From assembly GCF_015624425.1 (NCBI RefSeq), contig NZ_CP049919.1, positions 1,054,001 through 1,118,000 of the forward strand: a stretch of 64,000 nucleotides of DNA. The letters run 5' to 3'. The notes beneath the pieces are model-generated. The model saw only the letters and a list, made by a program, of their open reading frames with translations, had not been told where the DNA came from and did no database searches. A program made the position numbers and the translations under genes. This document shows, piece after piece, positions 34,763 to 44,408 of the stretch. This DNA comes from Roseateles sp. DAIF2 (GTDB lineage: Bacteria; Pseudomonadota; Gammaproteobacteria; Burkholderiales; Burkholderiaceae_C). The number at the start of each line of letters is the position of its first letter. Within the stretch, counting starts at the first letter, position 1.

Positions 34763-36285
34763 GTGCGAGCCCGGCTGCTCGCGGCGGTGGTGGCGGCCTG
34801 TTGCAGCGTCTTGCTGCTGGCGGCCGACGCGATCGCGCAGCTGCTGCTGCGCTCGGTGGAGGAATCGGCCCGGCTGGAGGCGCAGAACCTCGCCACCGCG
34901 ATCGCCCGTGGCGCCTCCAAGGACATGCAGAATCTGCAGGCCCTATAGAGGGCCTGGACGATCTGTACCGGCGCGATCTGTTCATCCTGGACCCGCAGTG
35001 CCGCACCCTGGCCGATGTCGTGCGCGCGGAACAGGCCAAGGAGGCCGCGCGCCAGGTGGAGTTCCTGGCCTATGCCGACCAACTGACCGGGCTGGCCAAC
35101 CGCACCCAGTTCTCGCGCCTGGCGAACCTGGCGATCGCCCAGGCAAAGCGGCATCTGGCGCTGGTCTATATCGACATCGACCGCTTCAGGCTGATCAACG
35201 ATATCCTGGGCCACAAGTTCGGCGACCGGCTGCGCCATTGCCTGCAGGCCGACGAGCAGGCCGCGCGGCTGGGTGGCGACGAGTTCGTGATCCTGCTGCC
35301 CAGCGTCGCGACGCCGGCGCGCCTGAATGGCCTGGCGCGTCGGCGGCTCGCGGTGATCGCGCAGCCGCTCTGTCTTGACGGGCATGAGCTGCGCATCACG
35401 GCCAGCATCGGCATCGGCGTCTTTCCCGACGATGGCACGGACGAGCAGACCCTGATGCGCCATGCGGACATCGCGATGTACCAGGACAAGGGCCGCAACG
35501 CCTATGCCTTCTACTCGGCCGGGCTGAACCACCATTCGTTCGAGCGCCTGGCCTTCGAGGCCGAGCTGCAGCGCGCCTTCGAGGCGCGGCTGCTGGAGCT
35601 GCATTGCCAGCCCAAGGTCGATGCGGCCAGTGGCGAGCGCAGGGGCGTGGAGGCGCTGCTGCGCTGGAACCACCCGCTGCTGGGCGCGATCTCGCCGGCG
35701 CGCTTCATCCCGATCGCCGAGGAGACCGGGTTGATCGTGCCGCTGGGCCGTTGGGTGCCGGAGCAGGCCTGCCGCCAGCAGGTGGCCTGGCTGGCGCAGG
35801 GCCTGGCGCCGCTGACGATGGCCGTCAACCTGTCGGCGCGGCAGTTCGCCGACATCGGCGCAATCCTGCGCGACACCGGCATCGACCCGGCGCGGCTGGA
35901 GCTGGAGGTCACCGAGAGCACGCTGATGCGCGACCTGGAGCGGGCCCTCAAGCTGCTGAGCGCCTGCAAGGCGCTGGGCGTGCGGCTGGCGGTGGACGAC
36001 TTCGGCACCGGCTATTCCTCGCTCACCAGCCTGAAGCGCTTCCCGGTCGACACGCTGAAGATCGACCGCGCCATCGCCCAGGCCATCATCACGCCGGCGC
36101 GCACCCTCGGCCTGCATGTGGTCGCGGAAGGTGTCGAGACCCGGACCCAGGTGAACTTCCTGCGCGAGCAGCGCTGCGACGAGCTGCAGGGCTATTACTT
36201 CGGCAAGGTGGTGCCGGCCGAGGCCATGGCCGACCTGGTCCGGCAATGGCCGCTGCGCGCGCAGCCGGCAACGGTGAACGTTTAG
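34763..36285 (+). pseudogene. GGDEF-EAL cyclic-di-GMP enzyme, frameshifted and shortened
   Basis: An N-terminal piece (RARLLAAVVAACCSVLLLAA, then EESARLEAQNLATAIARG) looks like the first membrane helix of a sensor and stops at 34946. The neighbouring frame then gives IEGLDDLYRRDLF, a GGDEF domain (LTGLANRTQFSRL, IDIDRFRLINDILGHKFGD, RLGGDEFVILL) and a full EAL domain (VEALLRWNHPLLGAISPARF, TESTLMRDLE, VDDFGTGYSSLTSLK, EGVETRTQ). The periplasmic sensor part is absent, and about eight residues are missing between GHKFGD and RLGGDEF. The EAL residues are intact, so a shorter phosphodiesterase could be made from an internal start such as a GTG near 35018; otherwise it is a dead gene. Confidence 0.65.
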
Positions 36286-36347
36286 CGGAGCTTGGCCTGG
36301 ATCAAGGCCGTGCGGCCGATGGCAGGGGAGACTCGCGGCCACCGATC

Positions 36348-36992
36348 ATGGCTATGCCCTCGTCCTCTTCTTCTACCACCTCCGCTGCGTCCCTGCTCGT
36401 GCCGCACAGCCTGTGGGACGACCTGCAGGCGGCCGGCACCGCGCTGTTGCTGCTGTCGCTGGGCCTGACCCTGCTGGGCAGCGCGGGCCTGGCGACCGGC
36501 GGCACGCCGGGCCTCGCCTTCCTGCTCGGCTATGCGAGCGGCTGGCCGCTTGGGCCGACGCTGCTGCTCGTCAACCTGCCCTTCTACCTGCTCGGCTGGG
36601 TCACCCTGGGCGGGCGTTTCACGCTGCGCAGCCTGCTGGCGGTGGTGGCGCTGGCGGCGGGCATCGAGCTGGTGCGTGGGCTGATCACGGTGCAGGCCGC
36701 GCCGGCCTTCGCCGCGCTGGCCGGCGGGGTGCTGATCGGCACCGGGCTGCTGGTGATGTTCCGCCATGACGCCAGCCTGGGCGGCGTCAACATCCTGGCG
36801 CTGTACCTGCAGCGCCGCCTGGGCTGGTCGGTCGGCTGGGTGCAGCTGGCGATCGATCTGCTGATCCTGGCCGGCTCCTGCCTGCTGCTGGACCCGGCGC
36901 GCGTCGCCTGGTCGGTGCTGGCCACCGTGGTGCTGAATGGCGTGCTGGCATGGAACCACCGGGCCGGGCGGTATCGCGGCGGGCGGGGCTAG
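36348..36992 (+). CDS. YitT family membrane protein
   Basis: 214 residues from ATG 36348, with a Ser/Thr-rich N-terminus and five to six hydrophobic segments. The pattern LGSAGLATGGTPGLAFLL...LVNLPFYLLGWVTLGGRF and DASLGGVNILALYLQRR is typical of the first domain of YitT/DUF161 proteins (conserved GGxxG and LNxP-like motifs). The usual C-terminal soluble DUF2179 domain is absent. Function unknown; probable transporter. Not obviously linked to its neighbours. Confidence 0.82.
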   Translation: MAMPSSSSSTTSAASLLVPHSLWDDLQAAGTALLLLSLGLTLLGSAGLATGGTPGLAFLLGYASGWPLGPTLLLVNLPFYLLGWVTLGGRFTLRSLLAVVALAAGIELVRGLITVQAAPAFAALAGGVLIGTGLLVMFRHDASLGGVNILALYLQRRLGWSVGWVQLAIDLLILAGSCLLLDPARVAWSVLATVVLNGVLAWNHRAGRYRGGRG

Positions 36993-37013
36993 AAAAAACG
37001 CGCTTCGCGCGTT
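36993..37013 (-). terminator. stem-loop with T-run on the minus strand
   Basis: AACGCGC (36997-37003) and GCGCGTT (37007-37013) form a 7-bp stem with a 3-nt loop. Read on the minus strand it is followed by six U (36993-36998). It lies just after the YitT stop; as a leftward terminator it would back up the HU transcript. Confidence 0.45.
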
Positions 37014-37305
37014 GATTGATGGTGCCGCGATGGCGAAGGTCTGGGCGCAGGAGGGCGGGCAGGCCTGGCAGGCCTGCTGCTACGTGTCCCCCGGCCGCTT
37101 CGCGGCCTCCTCCTTGACCTCCGCATCAGGCCTGCCCACCCTCCTGCTTAACGTTGCGTTCGGCTTTCCCGCGAACCACTTGCGGTGGAGAAGCCGGGAT
37201 GCGGGTGCGCGCAATTGCGCATGCCCGCGTCCCGGCGCAACCCGGCTCTGCGTAGGGTCCATCAAGACCACGCAGGGAGCATCAGAAGTCAAAGAGCAAA
37301 GAGCC
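37014..37305. other. 292-bp stretch without a recognised gene
   Basis: No coding frame with family support in either direction. It contains several small inverted repeats (for example around 37090-37110, CCGGCCGCTTCGCGGCC) but nothing I can assign. Confidence 0.35.
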
Positions 37306-37342
37306 AAAGAAAAAGGGCGCACGTCGTGACGACGGCGCCCTT
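37306..37342 (-). terminator. intrinsic terminator of the HU gene
   Basis: Arms AAGGGCGC (37313-37320) and GCGCCCTT (37335-37342) pair perfectly, with an inner CGTCG/CGACG stem; on the minus strand UUUUUCUUU follows. It lies 41 nt after the HU stop. Confidence 0.85.
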
Positions 37343-37382
37343 GCGCGAGCGAGCAGAGCCGTTGCCGGCCCTCGCTGCTGCT

Positions 37383-37664
37383 TTACTTCTTGGTGTTGAC
37401 GGCGTCCTTCAGACCCTTGCCGGCGGTGAACTTCGGCACGGTCGAGGCCGGGATTTCCAGCGCGGCGCCGGTGGAGGGGTTCTTGCCGGTGCGGGCAGCG
37501 CGCTCGCTGACCTTGAAGGTGCCGAAGCCGAGGATGGCAACGGTGTCGCCGGCGGCCAGGGCTTCGGTGATCGAACCCAGCGTGGCGTCCAGCATCGAGG
37601 TGGCGACGGCGCGGCTGACACCACTCTTGGTGGCGATGTTTTCGATCAGTTCGGTTTTGTTCAT
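37383..37664 (-). CDS. HU family DNA-binding protein
   Basis: 93 residues, a nucleoid-associated DNA-bending protein. MNKTELIENIATKSGVSRAVA forms the helical dimer core; VAILGFGTFKVSERAARTGKNPSTG is the HU signature with the beta-arm, where the intercalating Pro is in RTGKNPSTG. Length and motifs are those of HU rather than IHF. Stand-alone gene with its own intrinsic terminator. Confidence 0.96.
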   Translation of the reverse strand: MNKTELIENIATKSGVSRAVATSMLDATLGSITEALAAGDTVAILGFGTFKVSERAARTGKNPSTGAALEIPASTVPKFTAGKGLKDAVNTKK

Positions 37665-37853
37665 CGGGTTATCCAGTTAATGCAACAGCAGGCGGAAGGG
37701 AGGTCCCGCCGGGCCGCCATTATCGACGCCCGCGCGCGGCGCCGTCGCGCATGGGTTTGCAACACCTTGTGGCCGATCCGTGGCCGATTTAACGCGGGCC
37801 GGGCGCCCCGGGGCTTGCGCTACCCTCGCACGCTGATCCATGCGCTTGTCACA

Positions 37854-38543
37854 ATGCCGCCGATGCCCGCTCCCGACACCCTCCCGCCGCTGCTCTACAG
37901 CTACCGCCGCTGCCCCTATGCGATGCGGGCGCGCATGACCCTGCTGCAGGCCGGGCGGGCCTTTCGGGTGTTCGAGGTGGTGTTGCGCGACAAGCCGGCG
38001 GAGCTGCTGCGCCTGTCGCCCAAGGGCACGGTGCCGGTGCTGCAGCTGGCGGATGGCCGGGTGCTGGAGCAGAGCTGGGACATCATGCGCTGGGCGCTGG
38101 AACCCGCGGACACGGACGGCTGGTGGCGCCGCGCGCAGACCGAGGCGAATCTCGCGCTGCTGGCCTGCAATGACGGCGAGTTCAAGCGCTGGCTCGATCG
38201 CTACAAATACCCGGAGCGCTACGCGGCGGAAGCGTTAGACCGCGAGGCCGCGCGCGCCGCGGCCGTGCAGGCCCTGTTGCTGCCGCTGCAGCATCGCCTG
38301 GAGGCGCGGCCCTGGCTGGGCGGCGACACGCCCTGCGCGACCGACCTGGCGCTGTTCCCCTTCGTGCGCCAGTTCGCCGCGATCGATCCGGCCTGGTTCG
38401 AGGCCCAGCCCTGGCCGGCGCTACGGGCCTGGCTGAGCGGCTGGCTGGCAGCGCCGCTGTTCCAGGCCTGCATGGTCAAGCTGCCGGCACAAACGTCAGT
38501 GCCTTTTCCAATGCCGTCGTTCAGGTCACCGGCGCCGGATTGA
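37854..38543 (+). CDS. glutathione S-transferase, omega-like
   Basis: 229 residues. N-terminal thioredoxin-fold domain with [18 protein letters not shown]: a CPYA site with catalytic Cys as in omega-class GSTs, suited to thiol transfer or reduction of mixed disulfides. The cis-Pro is in KGTVPVLQL, followed by Glu-Ser in VLEQSWDIM. Helical C-terminal domain ends with [16 protein letters not shown] 37854 or 37863 are both possible. Convergent with garD; the 3' ends overlap by 23 nt. Confidence 0.88.
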   Translation: MPPMPAPDTLPPLLYSYRRCPYAMRARMTLLQAGRAFRVFEVVLRDKPAELLRLSPKGTVPVLQLADGRVLEQSWDIMRWALEPADTDGWWRRAQTEANLALLACNDGEFKRWLDRYKYPERYAAEALDREAARAAAVQALLLPLQHRLEARPWLGGDTPCATDLALFPFVRQFAAIDPAWFEAQPWPALRAWLSGWLAAPLFQACMVKLPAQTSVPFPMPSFRSPAPD

Positions 38544-40107
38544 ACAGCACCAGCTGGTTGTGCAGCCGCCACTGCTCGGCCCAGGTCTTCTTGCGGCCGC
38601 TGGCCACGTCCAGCATCAGGCGGAACATTTCCCAGCCGACCTCCGCTATCGTGGCTTCGCCGTCGGCGATGCGACCGGCATTGATGTCCATCAGATCGTG
38701 CCAGCGCCGCGCCAGCTCGCTGCGTGTCGCCACCTTGATGACCGGGCATTCGGCCAGGCCGTAGGGGGTGCCGCGGCCGGTGGTGAAGACATGCAGGTTC
38801 ATGCCGGCGGCCAGCTGCAGGGTGCCGCAGATGAAGTCGCTGGCGGGTGTGGCGGCGTAGACGAGGCCGGCGCGGATGCCGCGGTCGCTGAGCTTCTCGC
38901 CGGGCGAGAGCACGCCGCTGATCGGTGCGCTGCCGCTCTTGACGATGGAGCCCATCGCCTTCTCGACGATATTGGACAGGCCGCCCTTCTTGTTGCCGGG
39001 CGTGGTGTTGGCGCTGCGGTCGGCGCTGCCGCGCTTCAGGTAGGCGTCGTACCAGGCCATCTCGCGGATCATCGCGTCGGCGATCTCGGGACTGGCGGCG
39101 CGCGAGGTCAGCTGGTCGATGCCGTCGCGCACCTCGGTGGTCTCAGAGAACATCACGGTGGCACCGGCGCGCACCAGCAGGTCGGTGCAGAAACCCACCG
39201 CCGGGTTGGCGGTGACGCCGCTGAAGGCATCGCTGCCGCCGCACTGCACGCCCACCACCAGGGCGCTGGCCGGCACCGTCTCGCGCCGACGCGCGTCCAG
39301 GCGCTTCAGATGCTGCTCGGCGGTGCGCAGGATGGAGTCGATCATGCTCATGAAGCCGATATGGGCGCCGTCCTGCAAGCAGACGACATCGGCGCCAACA
39401 CCCTCGCCCTTCGCTTGCTCCGGCGCGATGGCAAAGGTGCCGGGCGGCAACAGGCGCTCCGGCTGCAGCTTCTCGCAGCCCAGGCTGACCACCATCACCT
39501 CGTTGCCGAAATTCGGGTTCAAGGTGATATTGCGCAGCGTGCGGATCGGCACCACCGCATCCGGCGCGTCGATCGCGACGCCGCAGCCGTAGCCATGCTC
39601 CAGCGCCACCACGTCGTCGACGTTCGGGTACTTCGGCAGCAGCTCGCGCTTGATGCGCTCGACCGCGAAGTCCACCACGCCGGACACGCATTGCACGGTC
39701 TGCGTGATCGCCAGGATGTTGCGCGTGCCGACCGAGCCGTCGGCATTGCGATAGCCCTCGAAGGTATGGCCCTGCAGCGGCGGCAGCGCCTCGCGCTGCG
39801 CGGTGGCCGCATTGGCGATAGGCAGCCCCTCCAGCGAGCGGGCCTCGGGCATCTCCAGCAGGCGCTCATGGATCCAGCTGCCGGCCGACACGGCCTTGAG
39901 CATGCGGCCGATCACGACGTTGTAGCGCCGCACCGCCGCGCCGGCGGCCAGGTCCGTCAGCGCCAGCTTGTGGCCCTGCGGCACCCGGTCCACCAGGATC
40001 AGCCCGTCGGCGAAACGCGCGCCGGCATCGAGCCCGCCCTCGTTGGCCACGATGGCGACGTTGTCGGCCTCGTGCATCTTGATGTAGAGCGGCGTGCTTG
40101 CTGCCAT
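38521..40107 (-). CDS. garD: galactarate dehydratase (UxaA/GarD family)
   Basis: 528 residues from ATG 40107. Dehydrates galactarate to 5-keto-4-deoxy-glucarate using Fe. N-terminal SAF-like domain ([31 protein letters not shown]), then the UxaA catalytic domain with [45 protein letters not shown] and [20 protein letters not shown]. The end [21 protein letters not shown] matches family members. Downstream of the Bug binding protein and the TalrD-type dehydratase, all on the minus strand, so a galactarate/glucarate catabolic operon. The family also holds altronate dehydratases; context decides for galactarate. Confidence 0.85.
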   Translation of the reverse strand: MAASTPLYIKMHEADNVAIVANEGGLDAGARFADGLILVDRVPQGHKLALTDLAAGAAVRRYNVVIGRMLKAVSAGSWIHERLLEMPEARSLEGLPIANAATAQREALPPLQGHTFEGYRNADGSVGTRNILAITQTVQCVSGVVDFAVERIKRELLPKYPNVDDVVALEHGYGCGVAIDAPDAVVPIRTLRNITLNPNFGNEVMVVSLGCEKLQPERLLPPGTFAIAPEQAKGEGVGADVVCLQDGAHIGFMSMIDSILRTAEQHLKRLDARRRETVPASALVVGVQCGGSDAFSGVTANPAVGFCTDLLVRAGATVMFSETTEVRDGIDQLTSRAASPEIADAMIREMAWYDAYLKRGSADRSANTTPGNKKGGLSNIVEKAMGSIVKSGSAPISGVLSPGEKLSDRGIRAGLVYAATPASDFICGTLQLAAGMNLHVFTTGRGTPYGLAECPVIKVATRSELARRWHDLMDINAGRIADGEATIAEVGWEMFRLMLDVASGRKKTWAEQWRLHNQLVLFNPAPVT

Positions 40108-40139
40108 GACGATGTACTTTTGGTTGTATTCCCAAGCGA

Positions 40140-40203
40140 CGCCCGAGGATCCGGCTTTGCCGGTCCTACGGGCGTGCCCTCTTGAGGGGGCGGCCGAAGG
40201 CCG
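40140..40203. repeat. three consecutive stem-loops between the Bug gene and garD
   Basis: Stems CGCCCG/CGGGCG (40140-40145 with 40169-40174, enclosing a CCGGC/GCCGG hairpin), CCCTC/GGGGG-type (40177-40190) and CGGCC/GGCCG (40191-40203). Such GC-rich palindromic blocks recur between genes in this group (recalled). They may stabilise or partly end the upstream mRNA. Confidence 0.5.
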
Positions 40204-40217
40204 TAGGGGGGGTCTGT

Positions 40218-41201
40218 TCAATCTGCGGTGATCTTGCCGGTCTCGATCACCTTCTTCCAGCGCGCGAACTCCGCGGCCTGGAAGGCGGTGAACTGCTCGG
40301 GCGTGTTGCCGACGATCTCGAAACCCAGCTCCAGCAGCTTGGGCTTGACGGCCGGGTCGTTCAGGCCGGCCACCAGCGCGTCGTGCAGCTTGCCCTTGAT
40401 GTCCGCGGGGATGCCCTTGGGCGCGGCAAAGGCTTGCCAGGAGTAGACGGTCACGCCCTTGTGGCCCAGCTCCTCCATCGTCGGCACGTCCGGCAGCAGC
40501 GGCGAGCGCTTGGCGCTGGTGATCGCCAGCGCGCGCAGCTTGCCGGCCTTGATATTGGAGAGGCCGGTGTTGATGTTCATGAAGCTGGCATCGACCTGGC
40601 CGCCCAGCAGGTCGGCCATCGCCGGCGCGCCGCCCTTGTAAGGGATGTGGCTGGCTTGGGTGCCGGTCTCCTGCCAGAACAGCTCGGCGGTCAGGTGGTC
40701 CGAGGTGCCGTTGCCGGCCGAGGCGAAGCTCATCTTGCCCGGATTGGCCTTGATGAAGGCCAGCAGCTCGGCGAAGCTCTTGTGCGGCGAGGCGGCCGGC
40801 ACGGCCAGCACGTTCGGCGCCTGCACCGCGATGGTCAGGTAGTCAAAGTCCTTCAGCGGGTCGTAGCCGACGTTCTTCAGCAGGTGAGGACCGATCACGA
40901 AGGGCCCCAGCGAGGAGACGAAGACGGTGTAGCCGTCCGGCGCGGCGCGCTTGGCCTGCGTGGCGCCGACCGTGCCGCCGGCGCCGGCCTTGTTGTCGAC
41001 GATGAAGCTGCCGCCGAGCTTTTCCTGCAGCTTCGGGCCCAGCGTGCGGGCGATCATGTCGGTGGAACCGCCCGGCGGGAAGGGCACCAGCAGCGTGACC
41101 TGCTGCTTGGCGGGCCAGGCCTGGGCGATGGCGCCGCCGACGGCCAGCAGGCCCAGCGCCATGGCGGCCAGGACCTTCTTCTTGCTCGATGTGTTCTTCA
41201 T
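40218..41201 (-). CDS. Bug-family (tripartite tricarboxylate transporter) substrate-binding protein
   Basis: 327 residues from ATG 41201 (GGAG 7 nt upstream). Signal peptide ends VGGAIAQA. The Bug pattern is clear: [51 protein letters not shown] and [18 protein letters not shown]. Bug proteins bind small carboxylates in the periplasm. No TctA/TctB membrane genes lie nearby, so it would need membrane partners elsewhere or act as a sensor. Placement between two galactarate dehydratase genes suggests it binds galactarate or a related aldarate (inference). Confidence 0.9.
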   Translation of the reverse strand: MKNTSSKKKVLAAMALGLLAVGGAIAQAWPAKQQVTLLVPFPPGGSTDMIARTLGPKLQEKLGGSFIVDNKAGAGGTVGATQAKRAAPDGYTVFVSSLGPFVIGPHLLKNVGYDPLKDFDYLTIAVQAPNVLAVPAASPHKSFAELLAFIKANPGKMSFASAGNGTSDHLTAELFWQETGTQASHIPYKGGAPAMADLLGGQVDASFMNINTGLSNIKAGKLRALAITSAKRSPLLPDVPTMEELGHKGVTVYSWQAFAAPKGIPADIKGKLHDALVAGLNDPAVKPKLLELGFEIVGNTPEQFTAFQAAEFARWKKVIETGKITAD

Positions 41202-41239
41202 GGCTTGTCTCCGTTGTTGTCTAGGGGGAAATAGGTTCT

Positions 41240-42397
41240 TCAGGGTCGCTGGCCCAGCTCGCATTGCTCCCGCGTCCAGATGCGCGCCTGCTCGCTCAGT
41301 GAGAGGCCCAGGCCCGGCCGCGTCGGCACCCGCATGCGGCCGTCCTTGATCTCCAGCCGCTCGTTGAACAGCGGCTCCAGCCAGTCGAAATGCTCGACCC
41401 AGGGCTCGGTCGGATAGGCCGCCGCGAGGTGCACATGCAGCTCCATCGCGAAATGCGGCGCCAGCATCACGCCGGCCTGCTCGGCCTGCGCGGCGATCTT
41501 CAGGAAGGGCGTGATGCCGCCGACGCGCGGCGCGTCGGGCATCAGGTAGTCGGCCGCGCGGTGGCGTATCAGCTCGCCATGCTCCATCGCGCTGGTCAGC
41601 ATCTCGCCGGTGGCGATCGGCGTGTCGAAGGCGGCGGCCAGCGCGGCATGGCCCTCGTGGTCGTAGGCGTCCAGCGGCTCCTCGATCCAGACCAGGCCAT
41701 AGGGCTCGAACTGGCGGCACATGCGCTGCGCGGTCGGGCGGTCCCATTGCTGGTTGGCGTCCACCATCAGCGCGACGCCATCACCGAGGTGCTTGCGCAC
41801 CGCCTCGACGCGCCGGATGTCCAGCGCGCGGTCCGGCTGGCCCACCTTCAGCTTGATGCCGCCGATGCCGTGCGCGATCGAGGCCTCGGCGTTCACCAGC
41901 AGTTGCTCCAGCGGCGTGTGCAGGAAGCCGCCCGAGGTGTTGTAGCAGGCCACCGAGTCGCGGTAGGCCCCCAGCAGCTTGGACAGCGGCAGCCCGGCCC
42001 GGCGCGCCTTCAGGTCGTAGAGCGCGACGTCGAAGGCGCCGATGGCCTGGGTCGACAGGCCGCTGCGGCCCACCGAGGCGCCGGCCCAGCAGAGCTTGTT
42101 CCAGAGCCTGGCGATGTCGCTCGGGTCCTCGCCCAGCAGGGCCGGCGCGATCTCCTTGGCGTGGGCAAACTGACCCGGGCCGCCAGCGCGCTTGGCGTAG
42201 CTCAGGCCCAGGCCCTGCTGGCCATTGGCGGTGACGATCTCGGCGAACAGCATCGCGATCTCGGTCATCGGCTTCTGGCGGCCGGTCAGCACTTTTGCAT
42301 CGCTGATGGGCGTGGCCAGCGGCAGATAGCAGGAGGAGAGGCGGATCCAGGCGATCCGGTCGGCGGCCGACTGGGGCAGGGCGCTGTTGTTGGTCAT
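41240..42397 (-). CDS. L-talarate/galactarate dehydratase-like enolase superfamily enzyme
   Basis: 385 residues, mandelate racemase subgroup. The segment ISDAKVLTGRQKPMTEIAML is typical of L-talarate/galactarate dehydratases. Catalytic layout: KxK in IKLKVGQ (Lys182, Lys184), metal ligands Asp213 (VDANQQW), Glu239 (IEEP), Glu265 (ATGEM), and His315 in LAPHFAMELHVHLAA. First gene of the minus-strand operon, divergent from the LacI-type regulator, with a palindromic operator in the gap. Together with garD it gives the cluster two unrelated enzymes able to dehydrate aldarates. Confidence 0.87.
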   Translation of the reverse strand: MTNNSALPQSAADRIAWIRLSSCYLPLATPISDAKVLTGRQKPMTEIAMLFAEIVTANGQQGLGLSYAKRAGGPGQFAHAKEIAPALLGEDPSDIARLWNKLCWAGASVGRSGLSTQAIGAFDVALYDLKARRAGLPLSKLLGAYRDSVACYNTSGGFLHTPLEQLLVNAEASIAHGIGGIKLKVGQPDRALDIRRVEAVRKHLGDGVALMVDANQQWDRPTAQRMCRQFEPYGLVWIEEPLDAYDHEGHAALAAAFDTPIATGEMLTSAMEHGELIRHRAADYLMPDAPRVGGITPFLKIAAQAEQAGVMLAPHFAMELHVHLAAAYPTEPWVEHFDWLEPLFNERLEIKDGRMRVPTRPGLGLSLSEQARIWTREQCELGQRP

Positions 42398-42481
42398 GTG
42401 AACGTTATCAAATTGGTGAGGTTGGCATGGGTGAAAACAACAACTGCCGGTTTCTATGGTCGTTCGGTCTCGCTGGCGTTG

Positions 42482-42497
42482 ATGTTATCGATAACAT
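42482..42497. promoter_or_regulatory. LacI/GntR-type operator palindrome
   Basis: ATGTTATCGATAACAT is a perfect 16-bp palindrome with the central CG expected of LacI-family sites, and close to the gluconate-repressor (GntR) operator form. It lies in the divergent gap between the talarate/galactarate dehydratase and the LacI-type gene. A half site, GTTATC, recurs at about 42404-42409. Confidence 0.75.
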
Positions 42498-42564
42498 TGT
42501 CGCTTCGTCAAACACCCTCGTGCAAAGCTCGGACAATCCCGCCCACCGCCCCGAACCCGCCCGC

Positions 42565-43571
42565 ATGCCACCCGCCCCCGACCCAAGTCCGTCACCCTGC
42601 ACGATGTCGCCCGCAGCGCCGGGGTCTCGCCGATGACCGCCTCGCGCGCGCTCAGCAGCCCGGAGCTGGTGTCACAGGGCACGATAGAGAAGGTGCGGGC
42701 GGCAGTGGAGGCCACCGGCTACATCCCCAATCTGCTGGCCGGCGGGCTCAAGTCCAAGCGCAGCATGACGGTGGCGGCCCTGGTGCCGGTGATCTCGGTG
42801 CCGCAGTTCCTGCCGACCATCCAGACCCTGACCGAGGAGCTGGACAAGGCCGGCTACCAGCTGATCCTGGGCCAGACCGGCTACGACCATGGCCGCGAGG
42901 CGGCGCTGCTGAACACCATGGTGGGCCGGCGGGTCGACGGCATCGTCGTCGCGGGCCTGTTGCAGCATGGCGAGGCCGCGAAGCGTCTGGCGAAGCTGGG
43001 CATTCCGGTGGTCGAGACCTGGGACATGACCGAGCGGCCGCTGGACTCGGTGGTGGGCTTCTCGCACCTGAAGGTCGGCAGCGCGGTGGCCGGCTACTTC
43101 CTGACCAAGGGCTGGCAGCGCGTCGGCATCGCGACCGCCGACGACCAGCGTGCGAGCCAGCGCCGCGAGGGCTTTCTCTCGACGATGGGGCGCGAGGTGC
43201 CGACCGCCTTCGTCAAGCCGCCGACCGGCGTCCCGCATGGCCGGCGTGCGCTGGCGGAGCTGCTGCAGCGCGACCCGGGCCTGCGCGCGGTGTTCTGCAG
43301 CTCGGACGGCCTGGCCGAGGGCGTGCTGACCGAGGCGCAGGCGCGCGGCATCCGCGTGCCGGAGGACCTGGCCGTGTTCGGCTTCGGCGGCGCCGAGTTC
43401 TCGGCCCATCTGAATCCCTCGCTGAGCACCGTGCATATCGACGGCGCCGCCATCGGCCTGCATGCGGCTCAGCTGATCATCGCGCGCTGCCGCGGTGAGG
43501 CGGTGGAGCAGCGCTGCATCGATGTGGGCTTCCGCATCATCGAGCGGGCCTCGACGGCCGCCCCACCCTGA
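42565..43571 (+). pseudogene. LacI-family regulator with frameshift after the start codon
   Basis: From 42633 on the frame encodes a normal LacI protein: PMTASRALSSPELVSQGTIE, hinge NLLAGGLKSKRSMTVAALVP, and a periplasmic-binding-like core to the end (about 312 residues). The first HTH helix, SVTLHDVARSAGV, is encoded just upstream in the same frame, but that frame has no ATG, GTG or TTG before an upstream stop. The only suitable ATG (42565) is in the +1 frame; one extra C in the run at 42575-42579 would join them perfectly. So either a one-base loss disrupts the repressor or the sequence has an error. Likely the galactarate-cluster repressor (GntR-like). Confidence 0.8.
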
Positions 43572-43585
43572 GGCCGGCGCGTGGG

Positions 43586-44401
43586 ATGATCCGCGCCATG
43601 TGGGGGGATCTTGTGGCCTGGTCCATGCGGCGCGCCGCCGTCGGCGTGGCCCTGTTCGCCGCCTGCGCCGCCGCGAGCGCCGTCGAGGTCGCGGCCTTCA
43701 ACACCTACGAGCATCCACCCTTCGTGCAGGAGACCGGCCGCGGCTTCGTCGCGGAGCTGCTGCGCTACCTGAACGAGCGCCTGCCGGCGGGCCAGCGCCT
43801 GCGCCAGGAGGATGTGCCGCGCGAGCGGCTGATGCGGCGCCATCTGGCGCGGCCGCAGGACTTCGATGCCGTCTTGCTGCTGCTGGCGCCGGCCTTTGTC
43901 GACGACCCGTCGCGCAGCCAGTACCTCTGGACCGAGACCCTGCTGTTCGACCAGAACGGCGTGGTGGTGCGCGACGACCTGGGTCGCGAGCCGCGCCGGC
44001 TGGACGACCTGAAGGGCCTGCGCTTCGGTGGCGTGCTTGGCAACCGCTACGCCGGCATCGAGCGCCTGGCCGAGCAGGGCCTGATCCGGCGCGACGATGC
44101 CAACGGTCCGGTCTCCTCGCTGCGCAAACTCTGCGCCGGCCGCATCGACTTCACCCAGCTGAGCCGCTCGGTCTTCGATGCGCTGGCCGAGTCCTCCGGC
44201 TGCGCGACGCGGCTGCGCCATCTGCCGCTGGCGGAGAGCGCGGTGTTCGAGCGGCGCATCGGGGTCGGGCGCCGCAACCGGGCGCTGTTCGAGGCGCTGC
44301 AGCGCCTCGTCGCCGAGATGCCCTGCGACCCGGACTGGCAGGCCATCGTCGCCCGCTACCAGCTGGTCGCGCCGCGCTGCGCCCGGCCGGCCGGGCGCTG
44401 A
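43586..44401 (+). CDS. periplasmic substrate-binding-like protein (family 3 type)
   Basis: 271 residues. A signal peptide (MRRAAVGVALFAACAAASAV, starting at the in-frame ATG 43625) precedes VEVAAFNTYEHPPFVQETG, the opening strand of amino-acid-type binding proteins; DLKGLRFGGVLGNRYAGIE and a late ALFEALQRLVAEMP helix also fit. Diverged from transport members, and no permease or ATPase is nearby, so it may be a sensor or orphan. Start at 43586 is the longest; 43625 is equally plausible. It begins 14 nt after the LacI-type gene. Confidence 0.7.
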   Translation: MIRAMWGDLVAWSMRRAAVGVALFAACAAASAVEVAAFNTYEHPPFVQETGRGFVAELLRYLNERLPAGQRLRQEDVPRERLMRRHLARPQDFDAVLLLLAPAFVDDPSRSQYLWTETLLFDQNGVVVRDDLGREPRRLDDLKGLRFGGVLGNRYAGIERLAEQGLIRRDDANGPVSSLRKLCAGRIDFTQLSRSVFDALAESSGCATRLRHLPLAESAVFERRIGVGRRNRALFEALQRLVAEMPCDPDWQAIVARYQLVAPRCARPAGR

Positions 44402-44408
44402 AGAGCGC

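Noticed and set aside
36993..37013. Rho-independent terminator of the YitT gene on the plus strand
   Set aside because: On the plus strand the stem is followed by GATTGATGG, not a T-run; the run is on the other side, so it fits the minus strand only.
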